From positions 1-64,000 of the forward strand of contig UEIF01000043.1 in assembly GCA_900468805.1 (NCBI GenBank): a stretch of 64,000 nt of DNA, in the 5' to 3' direction. The position numbers were made by a program, and so were the translations under genes. Shown piece by piece: positions 18,662-26,587 of this stretch. Within the stretch, counting starts at the first letter, position 1. Each line of letters starts with the position of its first letter. This DNA comes from Hyphomicrobiales bacterium. Its GTDB lineage: Bacteria; Pseudomonadota; Alphaproteobacteria; Rhizobiales; Rhizobiaceae. Below the pieces are notes generated by a model. It saw only the letters and a list, made by a program, of their open reading frames with translations, made no database searches and was not told the origin of the DNA.

Positions 18662-18808
18662 TCAGAGCGCGATGGCGGAAGCCGGGCTCTTGACCTCGGA
18701 CGAGGTGTCGCAAAGCTCGCTCCGATATTCGCGCGCGGCGCAGACGGCAGCACGGATATGCTCGAAAGATTCGATGTTGCGCAGCAGTGAAATCAGGATT
18801 GTGGACAT
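18662..18808 (-). CDS. Small hypothetical protein, 48 residues
   Basis: An open frame of 48 residues starting MSTILISLLRNIESFEHIRA and ending SPASAIAL. It has an amphipathic first half and a cluster of Ala, Arg and Cys in the middle (VCAAREYRSELC). No strong ribosome-binding site precedes the ATG. It lies 66 bases downstream of another small gene on the same strand, so the two could be co-transcribed. No family is recognised. Support comes from codon composition and from position in an otherwise empty gap; it could still be a chance frame. Confidence 0.4.
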   Translation of the reverse strand: MSTILISLLRNIESFEHIRAAVCAAREYRSELCDTSSEVKSPASAIAL

Positions 18809-18874
18809 CGGTCGATACGTCTGAAAACGGAGAAGGGCAGGCGAACCGCCTGCCGGATCGTCATTCCGGAATTC

Positions 18875-19066
18875 TCAATATTCCTGGAAATCCGCGAAGA
18901 TCATCGCCGGACGCGACGTACGGCCGCTGATGCCGGTGCCGCGGGCGATCATCTGTTCGTTGGTGGCAAAGCCGAAACGGCTGTAGCCCTGGGTAGTGCG
19001 AACTTGATCGCTTGCTTGGCGCAGGGTTTCAAACCCGCAATGTATAGGACGAAAACGCTTGCTCAT
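18875..19066 (-). CDS. Small hypothetical protein, 63 residues
   Basis: Begins MSKRFRPIHCGFETLRQASD and ends with an aromatic acidic tail (IFADFQEY). ATG at 19066 has AGGAACC and AAGG within 13 bases upstream; a longer frame to 19123 lacks support. The protein is basic at the N-terminus and has no membrane segment. A second, 48-residue gene follows. The upstream 130 bases are AT-rich and precede the convergent end of the uracil-DNA glycosylase gene. I do not recognise the family. Confidence 0.55.
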   Translation of the reverse strand: MSKRFRPIHCGFETLRQASDQVRTTQGYSRFGFATNEQMIARGTGISGRTSRPAMIFADFQEY

Positions 19067-19200
19067 GGCCTTGGTTCCTGTTCGTTCCTCCCAAGACACG
19101 CCTTCTATATTGCAGTGCAGCATCGATTCTTCAATGCACCCTTGCAGGATGCAGCCATGCGTATATTACATGGAGAAATTCATAATATTTTCAAACTTGG

Positions 19201-20103
19201 CTAATTTGTAAGCAGAGACAGTTCTTTAAGTCTAGCCTGGAAGGCCAGCAGATCGCTCCAGGCAAGCCGCTTATTGACCGGTGCAGTTAACAGGTCCTGC
19301 GGATGCAGACTGGCTATGGCCGGAATGACCTGATCTGCGACAGCGATCTCCTTCCACCGGCCGCGAAGCCCATGAATCGTGTCATTCTCGCCAAAGAAGA
19401 ACCGTGCCGTGTAATTGCCCAGCAGCAAAATGGCACGCGGTTCTGCGAGCGCGATCTGCCGCTCGATGAAGGGACGGCAGATCTCCGTTTCGGCCGACGA
19501 AGGCATGCGGTTGCCGGGCGGACGCCAGGGAATGATCTGCGTCAGGAGAATGGCTGAGCGCTCCAGGCCGATCGAGGCCAGCATCCGGTCCAGCAGCTGG
19601 CCCTGACGGCCGGCAAAGGCCGCGCCCTCGCGCTCGTCATCAGCGCCCGGCGCCGGGCCGATCACCATGATGCCGCTTGCCGGATCGCCGCTCGCAAAGA
19701 TGGTCGAGCGGACGCTGTGCTTGAGATTGCAGCCGTTGAAGGCTTCGAGCGCCGTCTTCAATTCCGCAAGTGAGCGGGCGCTCTCGGCTGCGAATCGCGC
19801 CTGCTGCACCGCTTCGCCGTCGGGGATCGCCGGTTGCGTCCGCGAGGCAGGTGGTGGCGCCGCTGCACGCTGTTGCGGTGCGGGCGAGGCTGGACGGGCG
19901 ACAGCTTGCATCTCCGGTTGCGCCGGCCGTTCCGGTTGCTGTTGGGCAATCGGTGTCGCCGGACGGCGCGCGGCCTTCATCGCCTCGAATTCGGCGAAAC
20001 GGTCGACCGGCTCTTCTTCCAGCAACCAGTCCACACCCGCTTCCGCATGAAAATGCAGAAGCGCGGCAAGTTCGGCCGGACTCAGGTCGTTGGCGGAGAT
20101 CAT
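19201..20103 (-). CDS. Uracil-DNA glycosylase, family 4-like
   Basis: The protein is 300 residues. The C-terminal 180 residues form a family-4-type UDG domain: a motif 1 variant GPAPGADDEREGAAFAGRQG, then WRPPGNRMPSSAE, LLLGNYTARFFFG and the catalytic-loop SLHPQDLL. About 90 residues of Pro/Ala/Gln-rich linker separate it from a short N-terminal helix region. Classical family 4 enzymes bind a 4Fe-4S cluster through four Cys. Only two Cys exist in this protein (NGCNL and EICRP), and the usual CRPP is WRPP, so a normal cluster cannot form. Motif 1 has Pro where Glu is usual. It may remove uracil or another lesion; activity is inferred. Confidence 0.82.
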   Translation of the reverse strand: MISANDLSPAELAALLHFHAEAGVDWLLEEEPVDRFAEFEAMKAARRPATPIAQQQPERPAQPEMQAVARPASPAPQQRAAAPPPASRTQPAIPDGEAVQQARFAAESARSLAELKTALEAFNGCNLKHSVRSTIFASGDPASGIMVIGPAPGADDEREGAAFAGRQGQLLDRMLASIGLERSAILLTQIIPWRPPGNRMPSSAETEICRPFIERQIALAEPRAILLLGNYTARFFFGENDTIHGLRGRWKEIAVADQVIPAIASLHPQDLLTAPVNKRLAWSDLLAFQARLKELSLLTN

Positions 20104-20171
20104 GGACAGACTTTAGCGGAGCGAAAACGGCAATGAAAGGGCGGGCGGACCTGCCGCCGCCCTTTCGGCCG

Positions 20172-21467
20172 TCATTGCACAGTCCATTGGTCGATGTCGT
20201 CGCGTTCGCCGATCAGCGCCAGACCGTGCGCGATCGAGAGCAGCTCGCCGCCGCTTTCGATCTTGTCGCGGTCAAATCGCTCGGTGAAGATGCGCCGCAC
20301 GGCCGGCACGAAGGATGTGCCGCCGGTCAGGAACACCTTGTCGATGCCGGATGTATTCGTGTTGGTCTTCTCCAGCACCTCGTCGAGCGCCCCTTCGATG
20401 CGGGCAAGGTCGTCGACGATCCAGCTTTCGAAATCGCTGCGTTTGATCGTGCGATGGCCGCCGCGGCCGAGCGGAGCGAAATCGAAAGCCGCCTCTTCGG
20501 CGGAGGAAAGCGCCATCTTTGTCGCCGAGACCGCCTGATAGAGCGGATAACCTTCGTCATGGTCGATGAGATCCACGAAGGTTTCCAGCTTCTCCGGCTC
20601 CAGCGCCGTACGCACCAGTTTCTTCAGATCCTCGAATTCCCGCGATGTCTTGAAGATCGACAGCTGGTTCCAGCGGCTGAAACTTGCATAATAATTTGAG
20701 GGCACCTCAAGGATCTTGTCGAAGCTCTTGAAATGGCTGCCCTTGCCGATTTGCGGCGCCACGATGTTATCGATCATGCGCGCATCGAAATGGTCGCCGG
20801 CCACACCGACACCCGAATGGCCGATCGGCGTTGCCGTCAGCTTTCCGGCCTTGGTCTCGAAACGGATCAGTGAATAGTCCGTCGTGCCGCCGCCAAAGTC
20901 GGCGACGAGTACGGTCGCATCGGACTTCAGGTTTTGCGCGAAGTAGAAAGCGGCAGCAACCGGCTCATAGACATAATGAATTTCCGGAAAGCCGAAGCGC
21001 GTCAATGCCTCGTTGTAGCGCTTTACCGCAAGCGCCGGGTCCGGATTGGCGCCGGCGAAATGCACCGGCCGACCGGCGATGATGCGGCTGGTATTATCGG
21101 GCCAGTTTTCGCCTGCGTAATGGCGCAGGCGCCGGATGAAGATTTCCATCAGGTCTTCGAAGCTCTGCCGCTTGCCGAAGATGATCGTGCCCTGGAAGAG
21201 CGCGCTTGCCGCAAAGGTCTTGATGGACTGCAGGAAACGGCAGTCGCCGGGATTGTCGATGAACTGCTGGATAGCCGCATGCCCGGCCTCCACCTTCAGC
21301 GCCGAAGCACCGAGCTGGGCATCCTTCATGAAGGAGAGCGCGGTGCGCATGCTATCGGCCGTGCCGGCGCTGCTGGTCAGCGATATGGAATGGGTGTCAG
21401 CGCTGCCATCTGCCAGCGCCAGAACAGTATTGGTCGTGCCGAAGTCAAGCCCGAGCGCCTGTGCCAT
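20172..21467 (-). CDS. Short Hsp70-family ATPase (YegD-like)
   Basis: A 431-residue protein with the actin/Hsp70 nucleotide-binding fold: phosphate-1 motif GLDFGTTNTVLAL at the N-terminus, phosphate-2 motif VADFGGGTTDYSLI near residue 190, connect motif YEPVAAAFYFA, and the adenosine motif VFLTGGTSFVPAVRR. It stops where DnaK would continue into its peptide-binding and lid domains, so there is no canonical substrate-binding domain. That is the layout of E. coli YegD and related proteins, whose partners are largely unknown. It lies 68 bases upstream of the UDG gene on the same strand, so co-transcription is possible. Confidence 0.88.
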   Translation of the reverse strand: MAQALGLDFGTTNTVLALADGSADTHSISLTSSAGTADSMRTALSFMKDAQLGASALKVEAGHAAIQQFIDNPGDCRFLQSIKTFAASALFQGTIIFGKRQSFEDLMEIFIRRLRHYAGENWPDNTSRIIAGRPVHFAGANPDPALAVKRYNEALTRFGFPEIHYVYEPVAAAFYFAQNLKSDATVLVADFGGGTTDYSLIRFETKAGKLTATPIGHSGVGVAGDHFDARMIDNIVAPQIGKGSHFKSFDKILEVPSNYYASFSRWNQLSIFKTSREFEDLKKLVRTALEPEKLETFVDLIDHDEGYPLYQAVSATKMALSSAEEAAFDFAPLGRGGHRTIKRSDFESWIVDDLARIEGALDEVLEKTNTNTSGIDKVFLTGGTSFVPAVRRIFTERFDRDKIESGGELLSIAHGLALIGERDDIDQWTVQ

Positions 21468-21613
21468 GGCCGTGCTCCCTTATCAGATCTATCGAAAATG
21501 AGTGAACCGGGGCAGGTGCCCCGAAATACGAAAGGGCGCGTTATGGTGCGCCCCTGACATGTTGTGAGAGGCGCGTGATCGCACAGGAGAGGGTGGAAAG
21601 CAACCCGCTCTAA

Positions 21614-22504
21614 TCAGTTTCCGAGCTGCACCCGCGTCTCCCCGGCCATCTTGCTGATCCACTTGCGGAACATCTCCATGGCAGGGGTGACGGAACGGGA
21701 TTGCAGCCGGGTCAGCCAGTAGCTGCCCTTCGAAATCCAGATCGGGAAGGGCTGTTCCAGTTCGCCCGCTGCAAGCTGGCGGGAGAACATCAGGGGCGGC
21801 GCCAGCGCTACGCCCGCGCCCTGCAATGCCGCCTCGATCATCAGCACGGAAGAATCGAAGACCATGCCGCGGATCGGCGGGGAGGTGACATCGGCCTTCT
21901 CGAACCAGCCCGGCCATTCGTCGGCACGGTAGGAGCGCAGCAGCGTCTGATGGGCGACATCTTCGGGGGAGGAGAGCTGGCGGGCAATTGTGGGGATGCA
22001 AAGCATGGAAAGCGGTGCTTCGAACAGCGCTTCGGCTTCTATGTCATGCCAGGCGCCATTGCCGAACTTGATCGCATAGTCGAGCCCTTCGGCGGCAATG
22101 TCGACGCGGTTGTTGTTGGTCGAAAGCCTGAGATCGATGAAGGGATATTGCTCGCGAAAGTCGGCAAGCCGCGGCAACAGCCAGCCGACCGCAAGCGTGC
22201 CGACGGCGCCGAGCTTGAGGACTTCACGCACATGGCCGCCCTCGAACCGCTCCAGCATGTCGGCCATGCGATCGAAGGAATCCTGCAGGGCCGGCAGCAG
22301 CGCAAGCCCTTCCTCGGTGATCATCAGCCCGCGCGGCAGGCGGCGGAACAGGCTGACGCCAAGGCGCTGTTCCAGAAGCTTGACCTGATGGCTGACGGCG
22401 GCCTGCGTGACGCAGAGCTCGATGGCCGCCCGGGTGAAGGAAAGATGCCGCGCCGCCGCCTCGAAGGCGCGTAGCGAATTCAGCGGCAAATATGGTCGAA
22501 CCAT
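21614..22504 (-). CDS. LysR-family regulator, GcvA/AmpR type
   Basis: A 296-residue LysR regulator. The N-terminal helix-turn-helix reads PLNSLRAFEAAARHLSFTRA, then VTQAAVSHQVKLLEQRLG, the hallmark of the GcvA/AmpR subgroup. The C-terminal half is the periplasmic-binding-protein-like effector domain. It is transcribed divergently from a class D beta-lactamase with 104 bases between starts, the same arrangement as ampR-ampC. I infer control of that beta-lactamase, possibly in response to cell-wall fragments. The effector is not readable from sequence. Confidence 0.9.
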   Translation of the reverse strand: MVRPYLPLNSLRAFEAAARHLSFTRAAIELCVTQAAVSHQVKLLEQRLGVSLFRRLPRGLMITEEGLALLPALQDSFDRMADMLERFEGGHVREVLKLGAVGTLAVGWLLPRLADFREQYPFIDLRLSTNNNRVDIAAEGLDYAIKFGNGAWHDIEAEALFEAPLSMLCIPTIARQLSSPEDVAHQTLLRSYRADEWPGWFEKADVTSPPIRGMVFDSSVLMIEAALQGAGVALAPPLMFSRQLAAGELEQPFPIWISKGSYWLTRLQSRSVTPAMEMFRKWISKMAGETRVQLGN

Positions 22505-22608
22505 GGCAATGGCCTAATCTGATTTATGCCTGACCGGAAATATCATCGTTTGATCGGGCCTTCCAGGCTGGCCTAGAAAGCTGAGGTCCAACCATTTGGA
22601 GAACGAAA

Positions 22609-23433
22609 GTGGCTTTCGAAAGACTTTTCCTTCTGGCATTTTCCATAAGTATTACAGTAATTTCAATGAACGCGACGCCGGCCTATGCCGCCGATCCGAT
22701 CCGCTGCACCCTCATCATCGACGAGAAGACCGGTGACACGGTCTATCGTCAGGGCAATTGTGATCAGAGCTTTTATCCGCAGTCGACGTTCAAATTGCCT
22801 TTGGCCATGATGGGCTACGATTCCGGCATTCTCGTCGACGAACACACTCCACTCTGGATATATGATCCGAAGCTCAAGCGTTCCAAGCGCGAACAGAAGG
22901 ATACCGATCCGACCATTTGGGAGCGGGATTCCATCGTCTGGTTCTCGCAGGCGCTCACCCGCAAGCTCGGCAAGCGCGCCTTTGCCGATTACGTCGAGCG
23001 CTTCGGCTACGGCAATCAGGATGTTTCGGGCGGGCCTGGCAATACGGATGGACTGACCGAAGCCTGGTTGATGTCGTCGTTGAAGATCTCGGCCGAGGAC
23101 CAGGTACAGTTCCTGCGCCGTTTCCGCACCGGCAGCCTGCCGATTTCGGAGCGCGCGCGGCAGATGACCGAGGCGATCGTTCCGCATTTTGAGGCCGCCG
23201 CCGGCTGGAATATCCAGGGCAAGACCGGTGCCGGCTGGCTGCGCAACGCGGCCGGCAAGACCCATTACGAACGGCCGCTCGGCTGGTTTGTCGGCTGGGC
23301 GACGAAGGGCGACAGGCGGCTTATCTTCGCGAGGCTCTATATCGCCAATCACCGCTATAGCGACAATCCGATCGGCTTCGAGACGCGGGATTCGCTGATC
23401 GCGGATTTCCCGAAGCTGGTCGACGGCCGCTGA
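22609..23433 (+). CDS. Class D (OXA-type) beta-lactamase
   Basis: A 274-residue secreted enzyme with a signal peptide (cleavage near AYAADP, residue 27). All class D motifs are present: nucleophile Ser59 in STFK (59-62), Ser108-Ile-Val (SxV), Tyr134-Gly-Asn (YGN), and Lys205-Thr-Gly (KTG). Lys62 is the residue carboxylated in this family. The start is GTG with GGAG seven bases upstream. It is divergent from an AmpR/GcvA-like LysR gene and ends at a strong bidirectional terminator. Intact motifs suggest it hydrolyses beta-lactams in the periplasm; the spectrum cannot be predicted. Two Cys flank the N-terminal region (C31 and C45) and might form a disulfide. Confidence 0.93.
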   Translation: MAFERLFLLAFSISITVISMNATPAYAADPIRCTLIIDEKTGDTVYRQGNCDQSFYPQSTFKLPLAMMGYDSGILVDEHTPLWIYDPKLKRSKREQKDTDPTIWERDSIVWFSQALTRKLGKRAFADYVERFGYGNQDVSGGPGNTDGLTEAWLMSSLKISAEDQVQFLRRFRTGSLPISERARQMTEAIVPHFEAAAGWNIQGKTGAGWLRNAAGKTHYERPLGWFVGWATKGDRRLIFARLYIANHRYSDNPIGFETRDSLIADFPKLVDGR

Positions 23434-23440
23434 CATGAAA

Positions 23441-23460
23441 AGGGCGCCGGAAGGCGCCCT
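23441..23460. terminator. Bidirectional terminator
   Basis: An 8-bp perfect stem, AGGGCGCC and GGCGCCCT, with a GGAA loop lies between the convergent beta-lactamase and RND genes. TTCTGTCTCT follows on the plus side and TTTTCATG on the minus side, so it can serve both. Confidence 0.85.
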
Positions 23461-23470
23461 TTCTGTCTCT

Positions 23471-26400
23471 CTATTCCGCGGCCATCGCTCGCGCTTCCTG
23501 TACCACGTGCTCTTCCTTCTTCCCGCGGCTGAGCATGCGGTGGAGGAAATTCCCGAAGCGGTCCATCTCGACGAAGATGACGGGGGTAATGAAGAGCGTC
23601 AGCATTTGCGAAACGATGAGGCCGCCGACGACGGCGATGCCGAGCGGCTGGCGCAGTTCCGAGCTGGCGCCTGTGCCGAGCGCGATCGGCAGGGCGCCGA
23701 GCAGGGCGCAGAAGGTCGTCATCATGATCGGGCGGAAGCGTCGCACGCAGGCTTCGTGGATCGCCGCCGTCGCCTTCTCGCCCGTCGTGCGCATGGTCTC
23801 CACCGCAACGTCGATCATCATGATCGCGTTCTTCTTGACGATGCCGATCAGCATCAGGAGGCCGATGAGCGCGATGATCGACAGGTCGAAGCCCATGATC
23901 TTCAGCGCCAGCAGCGCACCGAAGGCCGCAGCCGGCAGGCCGGACAGGATGGTGAGCGGGTGAATGAAGCTCTCATAGAGCACGCCGAGCACGACATAGA
24001 TGGTCAGAACAGCCGCCAGGATCAGATAGGGCGTATTGCCCTGCGACTGCTGGAAGATCTCGGCCGTACCGCCATAGGAGGTGAAGACATCGGCCGGCAT
24101 GCTGATTTCCGTCTTGATCTGGTCGATCCTGGCCGTCGCGTCGCTGAGCGATACGCCTTCCGGCAGGTTGAAGGAAACGGTGGTGGAGACGAGCTGGCCC
24201 GTCTGGTTGATGGTGACGGGTCCGACCGTGCGCTCGACATGCGCGAAGTTCGAAAGTGGCACCAGGCTGCCATTGGACGAAGCTACGCGGATTTCCGAGA
24301 GCTTCTGGTCATCCCAGGGCTTGCTCGTGTCATATTCGACAATGACGTCGTAGCTGTCGCCGGTCGACTGGATTTCCGCAGCCGCAAAACCGCTGAAGGA
24401 TTCCTGCAGCGTCGTGCGCAGCGTGTCGTTGTCGATCCCGTAGGCTGCTGCCCGCTCGGTATCGATGACGATATTGGCCTGCAGGGCGTTGTTCTGCGCA
24501 TCCGAGGTCACGTCCGTGAACAGGCGGTCGCCTCGCATCGCCTGCTGGATCTTGCCGGCCCACAGGTTGGTCTGGTCGGCATTCAGCGCCTGTATGACCA
24601 GCTGATATTGGCTGGCGGTCTGGCGGCCGCCAAAGCGCAGGCTCTGGTTCGGCGTCACGAAGGCCTGCAGGCCGGGGATCTTGTTGATCGCCGTGCGCAG
24701 TTCTCGCAACGTCTGGTCAAGCGGTGCACGTTGATCCTTGTCCTTCAGTTCGACGAACATCGAGCCGTTGTTCTGCGGCTTGTTGGGATTGCCGCCGATC
24801 GTCGACATCACGTGGTTGACCGCCGGGTTCGCCTTGACGACGGCCGCGGCCTGTTGCTGCAGTGCCTCCATCGCCGAATAGGAAATATCCTGCCGTGCCT
24901 GGGTGCTGATCGTCAGGCGGCCGATATCTTCCTGCGGGAAGAAGCTGGTCGGCAACGTCATGAAGAAATAGATCGTCAGCGCCACCGAGCCGAGGAAGAC
25001 CCCGAGTATGATGGGACGATGGCGAAGGCACCAGCCGACGGCATTGTCGTAGCCGCGCAACGTCCGTTCGAAACCGGCATCGAAGATGCGGATGAGAAGC
25101 GGCGGGCGGCTGTGGTTGTTGGAAAGGCGCGAACCCAGCATCGGCGTCACCGTCAGCGAGACGATCGCCGAGGAGATGATGGCAATCGCCACCACCATGC
25201 CGAATTCGTTGAACACGCGGCCAACGACACCACCCATCAAGAGGATCGGGATGAAGACCGCGATCAGCGACACCGACATCGAGATGATGGTGTAGCTCAC
25301 TTCGCCCGCACCCTTGATCGCCGCCTCGCGCACCGGCATGCCTTCCTCGACATGGCGCAGGATGTTTTCCAGCATGACGATCGCGTCATCCACCACGAGG
25401 CCCACCGCGAGCGTCAAACCCAGCAGCGAGATGTTGTCGATACTGTAACCCAGCACATACATCATGCCGAAGGTCGAGATCAGCGACAGCGGAACGGCAA
25501 GGCCCGGAATGATCGTTGCGGTCGCATGGCCGGTGAAGAGGTAGATGACGAGAACGACGAGGCCGATCGTCAGAAGCAGCGTGAACTTCACGTCGGCGAT
25601 GGCATCGCGGATCGGCTTTGCGGCATCGTTCATGACGACGGTGTTGACCGAAGAGGGTATTTCCGCGTGAAGCAGCGGCAGCTTGGCATTGATCGCATCC
25701 ACGACATCGACCGTATTGGCATCCGGCTGGCGCTGGATGGCAAGGATGATGCCGCGCTGGCCGTCATACCAGCTGCCTGTATACTGGTTCTCGACGCTGT
25801 CCTGCACGTCGGCAATATCGCCGAGATGGATCGGCGCACCGTTCGGATTGGCAATGACCAGCGAACGGAACTGCTCGGCGCTGGTGCGCTGCGTATTCGC
25901 CGTGATGGTCATGGCCTGCGAATTGTTCTGCAGCGTGCCGACCGGCTGTTGGCTGTTGGCGGCGGCAAGCGCCTTGTTGACGGTATCGATGCCGATGCCG
26001 CGGGTCAGCAGCTTGTTGGGATCGACCTCGACGCGCACGGCATAGGTCTGCGCGCCGAAGACGCTGACCTGGGCAACGCCCGGAAGCGTCGAGAGCGACG
26101 GCGAGATGATGTCTTCGGCGATCTCGTCGAGCTTGCTGCGCGGCACGGTGTTGCTCTGCACCGAAAGCAGCATGACCGGCGCGTCGGCCGGGTTCGTCTT
26201 GCGGTAGCTCGGCGGCGTCGTCATGTTGTCGGGCAGCTGCCGCGTCGCATGCGAAATGGCTGCCTGCACATCGGCGGCGGCCGCATCGATATCGCGGTTG
26301 AGGTCGAACTGCAGCACGATGCTGGTGCTGCCGAGCGAACTCGACGCGCTGATTTCGCTGATGCCGGGGATCGTCTCGAACTGCTTGATCAACGGTGTCG

Positions 26401-26587
26401 AGACCGAGGTCGCCATTGTCTGCGGTGAGGCACCGCTCAGCTGTGCCGAGACGTTGATGGTCGGGAAGTCCACCTGCGGCAGGGCCGCGACCGGCACGAG
26501 CCGGTAGCCCGCAAGGCCCGCCAGGATGACGCCGATCGCAAGCAGCGTCGTTGCGACCGGGCGCTGAATACAGAAATTCGGGATCAT
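23471..26587 (-). CDS. RND multidrug efflux permease (MdtC/AcrB type)
   Basis: A 1038-residue inner-membrane pump of the hydrophobe/amphiphile exporter family. It starts MIPNFCIQRPVATTLLAIGV and shows the RND repeat layout: TM1, a large periplasmic loop, TM2-6, TM7, a second loop, and TM8-12. The proton-relay Asp pair is visible in TM4 (LAVGLVVDDAIVMLENI). Sequence style (LPQVDFPTINVSAQLSGASP) is closest to the MdtB/MdtC branch. Its ATG overlaps the adaptor stop (ATGA). No outer-membrane channel gene or TetR regulator is adjacent, so it must borrow a TolC-like channel. Substrates are unknown. Confidence 0.95.
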   Translation of the reverse strand: MIPNFCIQRPVATTLLAIGVILAGLAGYRLVPVAALPQVDFPTINVSAQLSGASPQTMATSVSTPLIKQFETIPGISEISASSSLGSTSIVLQFDLNRDIDAAAADVQAAISHATRQLPDNMTTPPSYRKTNPADAPVMLLSVQSNTVPRSKLDEIAEDIISPSLSTLPGVAQVSVFGAQTYAVRVEVDPNKLLTRGIGIDTVNKALAAANSQQPVGTLQNNSQAMTITANTQRTSAEQFRSLVIANPNGAPIHLGDIADVQDSVENQYTGSWYDGQRGIILAIQRQPDANTVDVVDAINAKLPLLHAEIPSSVNTVVMNDAAKPIRDAIADVKFTLLLTIGLVVLVIYLFTGHATATIIPGLAVPLSLISTFGMMYVLGYSIDNISLLGLTLAVGLVVDDAIVMLENILRHVEEGMPVREAAIKGAGEVSYTIISMSVSLIAVFIPILLMGGVVGRVFNEFGMVVAIAIISSAIVSLTVTPMLGSRLSNNHSRPPLLIRIFDAGFERTLRGYDNAVGWCLRHRPIILGVFLGSVALTIYFFMTLPTSFFPQEDIGRLTISTQARQDISYSAMEALQQQAAAVVKANPAVNHVMSTIGGNPNKPQNNGSMFVELKDKDQRAPLDQTLRELRTAINKIPGLQAFVTPNQSLRFGGRQTASQYQLVIQALNADQTNLWAGKIQQAMRGDRLFTDVTSDAQNNALQANIVIDTERAAAYGIDNDTLRTTLQESFSGFAAAEIQSTGDSYDVIVEYDTSKPWDDQKLSEIRVASSNGSLVPLSNFAHVERTVGPVTINQTGQLVSTTVSFNLPEGVSLSDATARIDQIKTEISMPADVFTSYGGTAEIFQQSQGNTPYLILAAVLTIYVVLGVLYESFIHPLTILSGLPAAAFGALLALKIMGFDLSIIALIGLLMLIGIVKKNAIMMIDVAVETMRTTGEKATAAIHEACVRRFRPIMMTTFCALLGALPIALGTGASSELRQPLGIAVVGGLIVSQMLTLFITPVIFVEMDRFGNFLHRMLSRGKKEEHVVQEARAMAAE

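Noticed and set aside
23435..26428. A 997-codon open frame on the plus strand
   Set aside because: It lies antisense to the RND permease. Its translation is rich in Arg, Asp, His and Gly without any family pattern, as expected from high-GC codon bias on the opposite strand.
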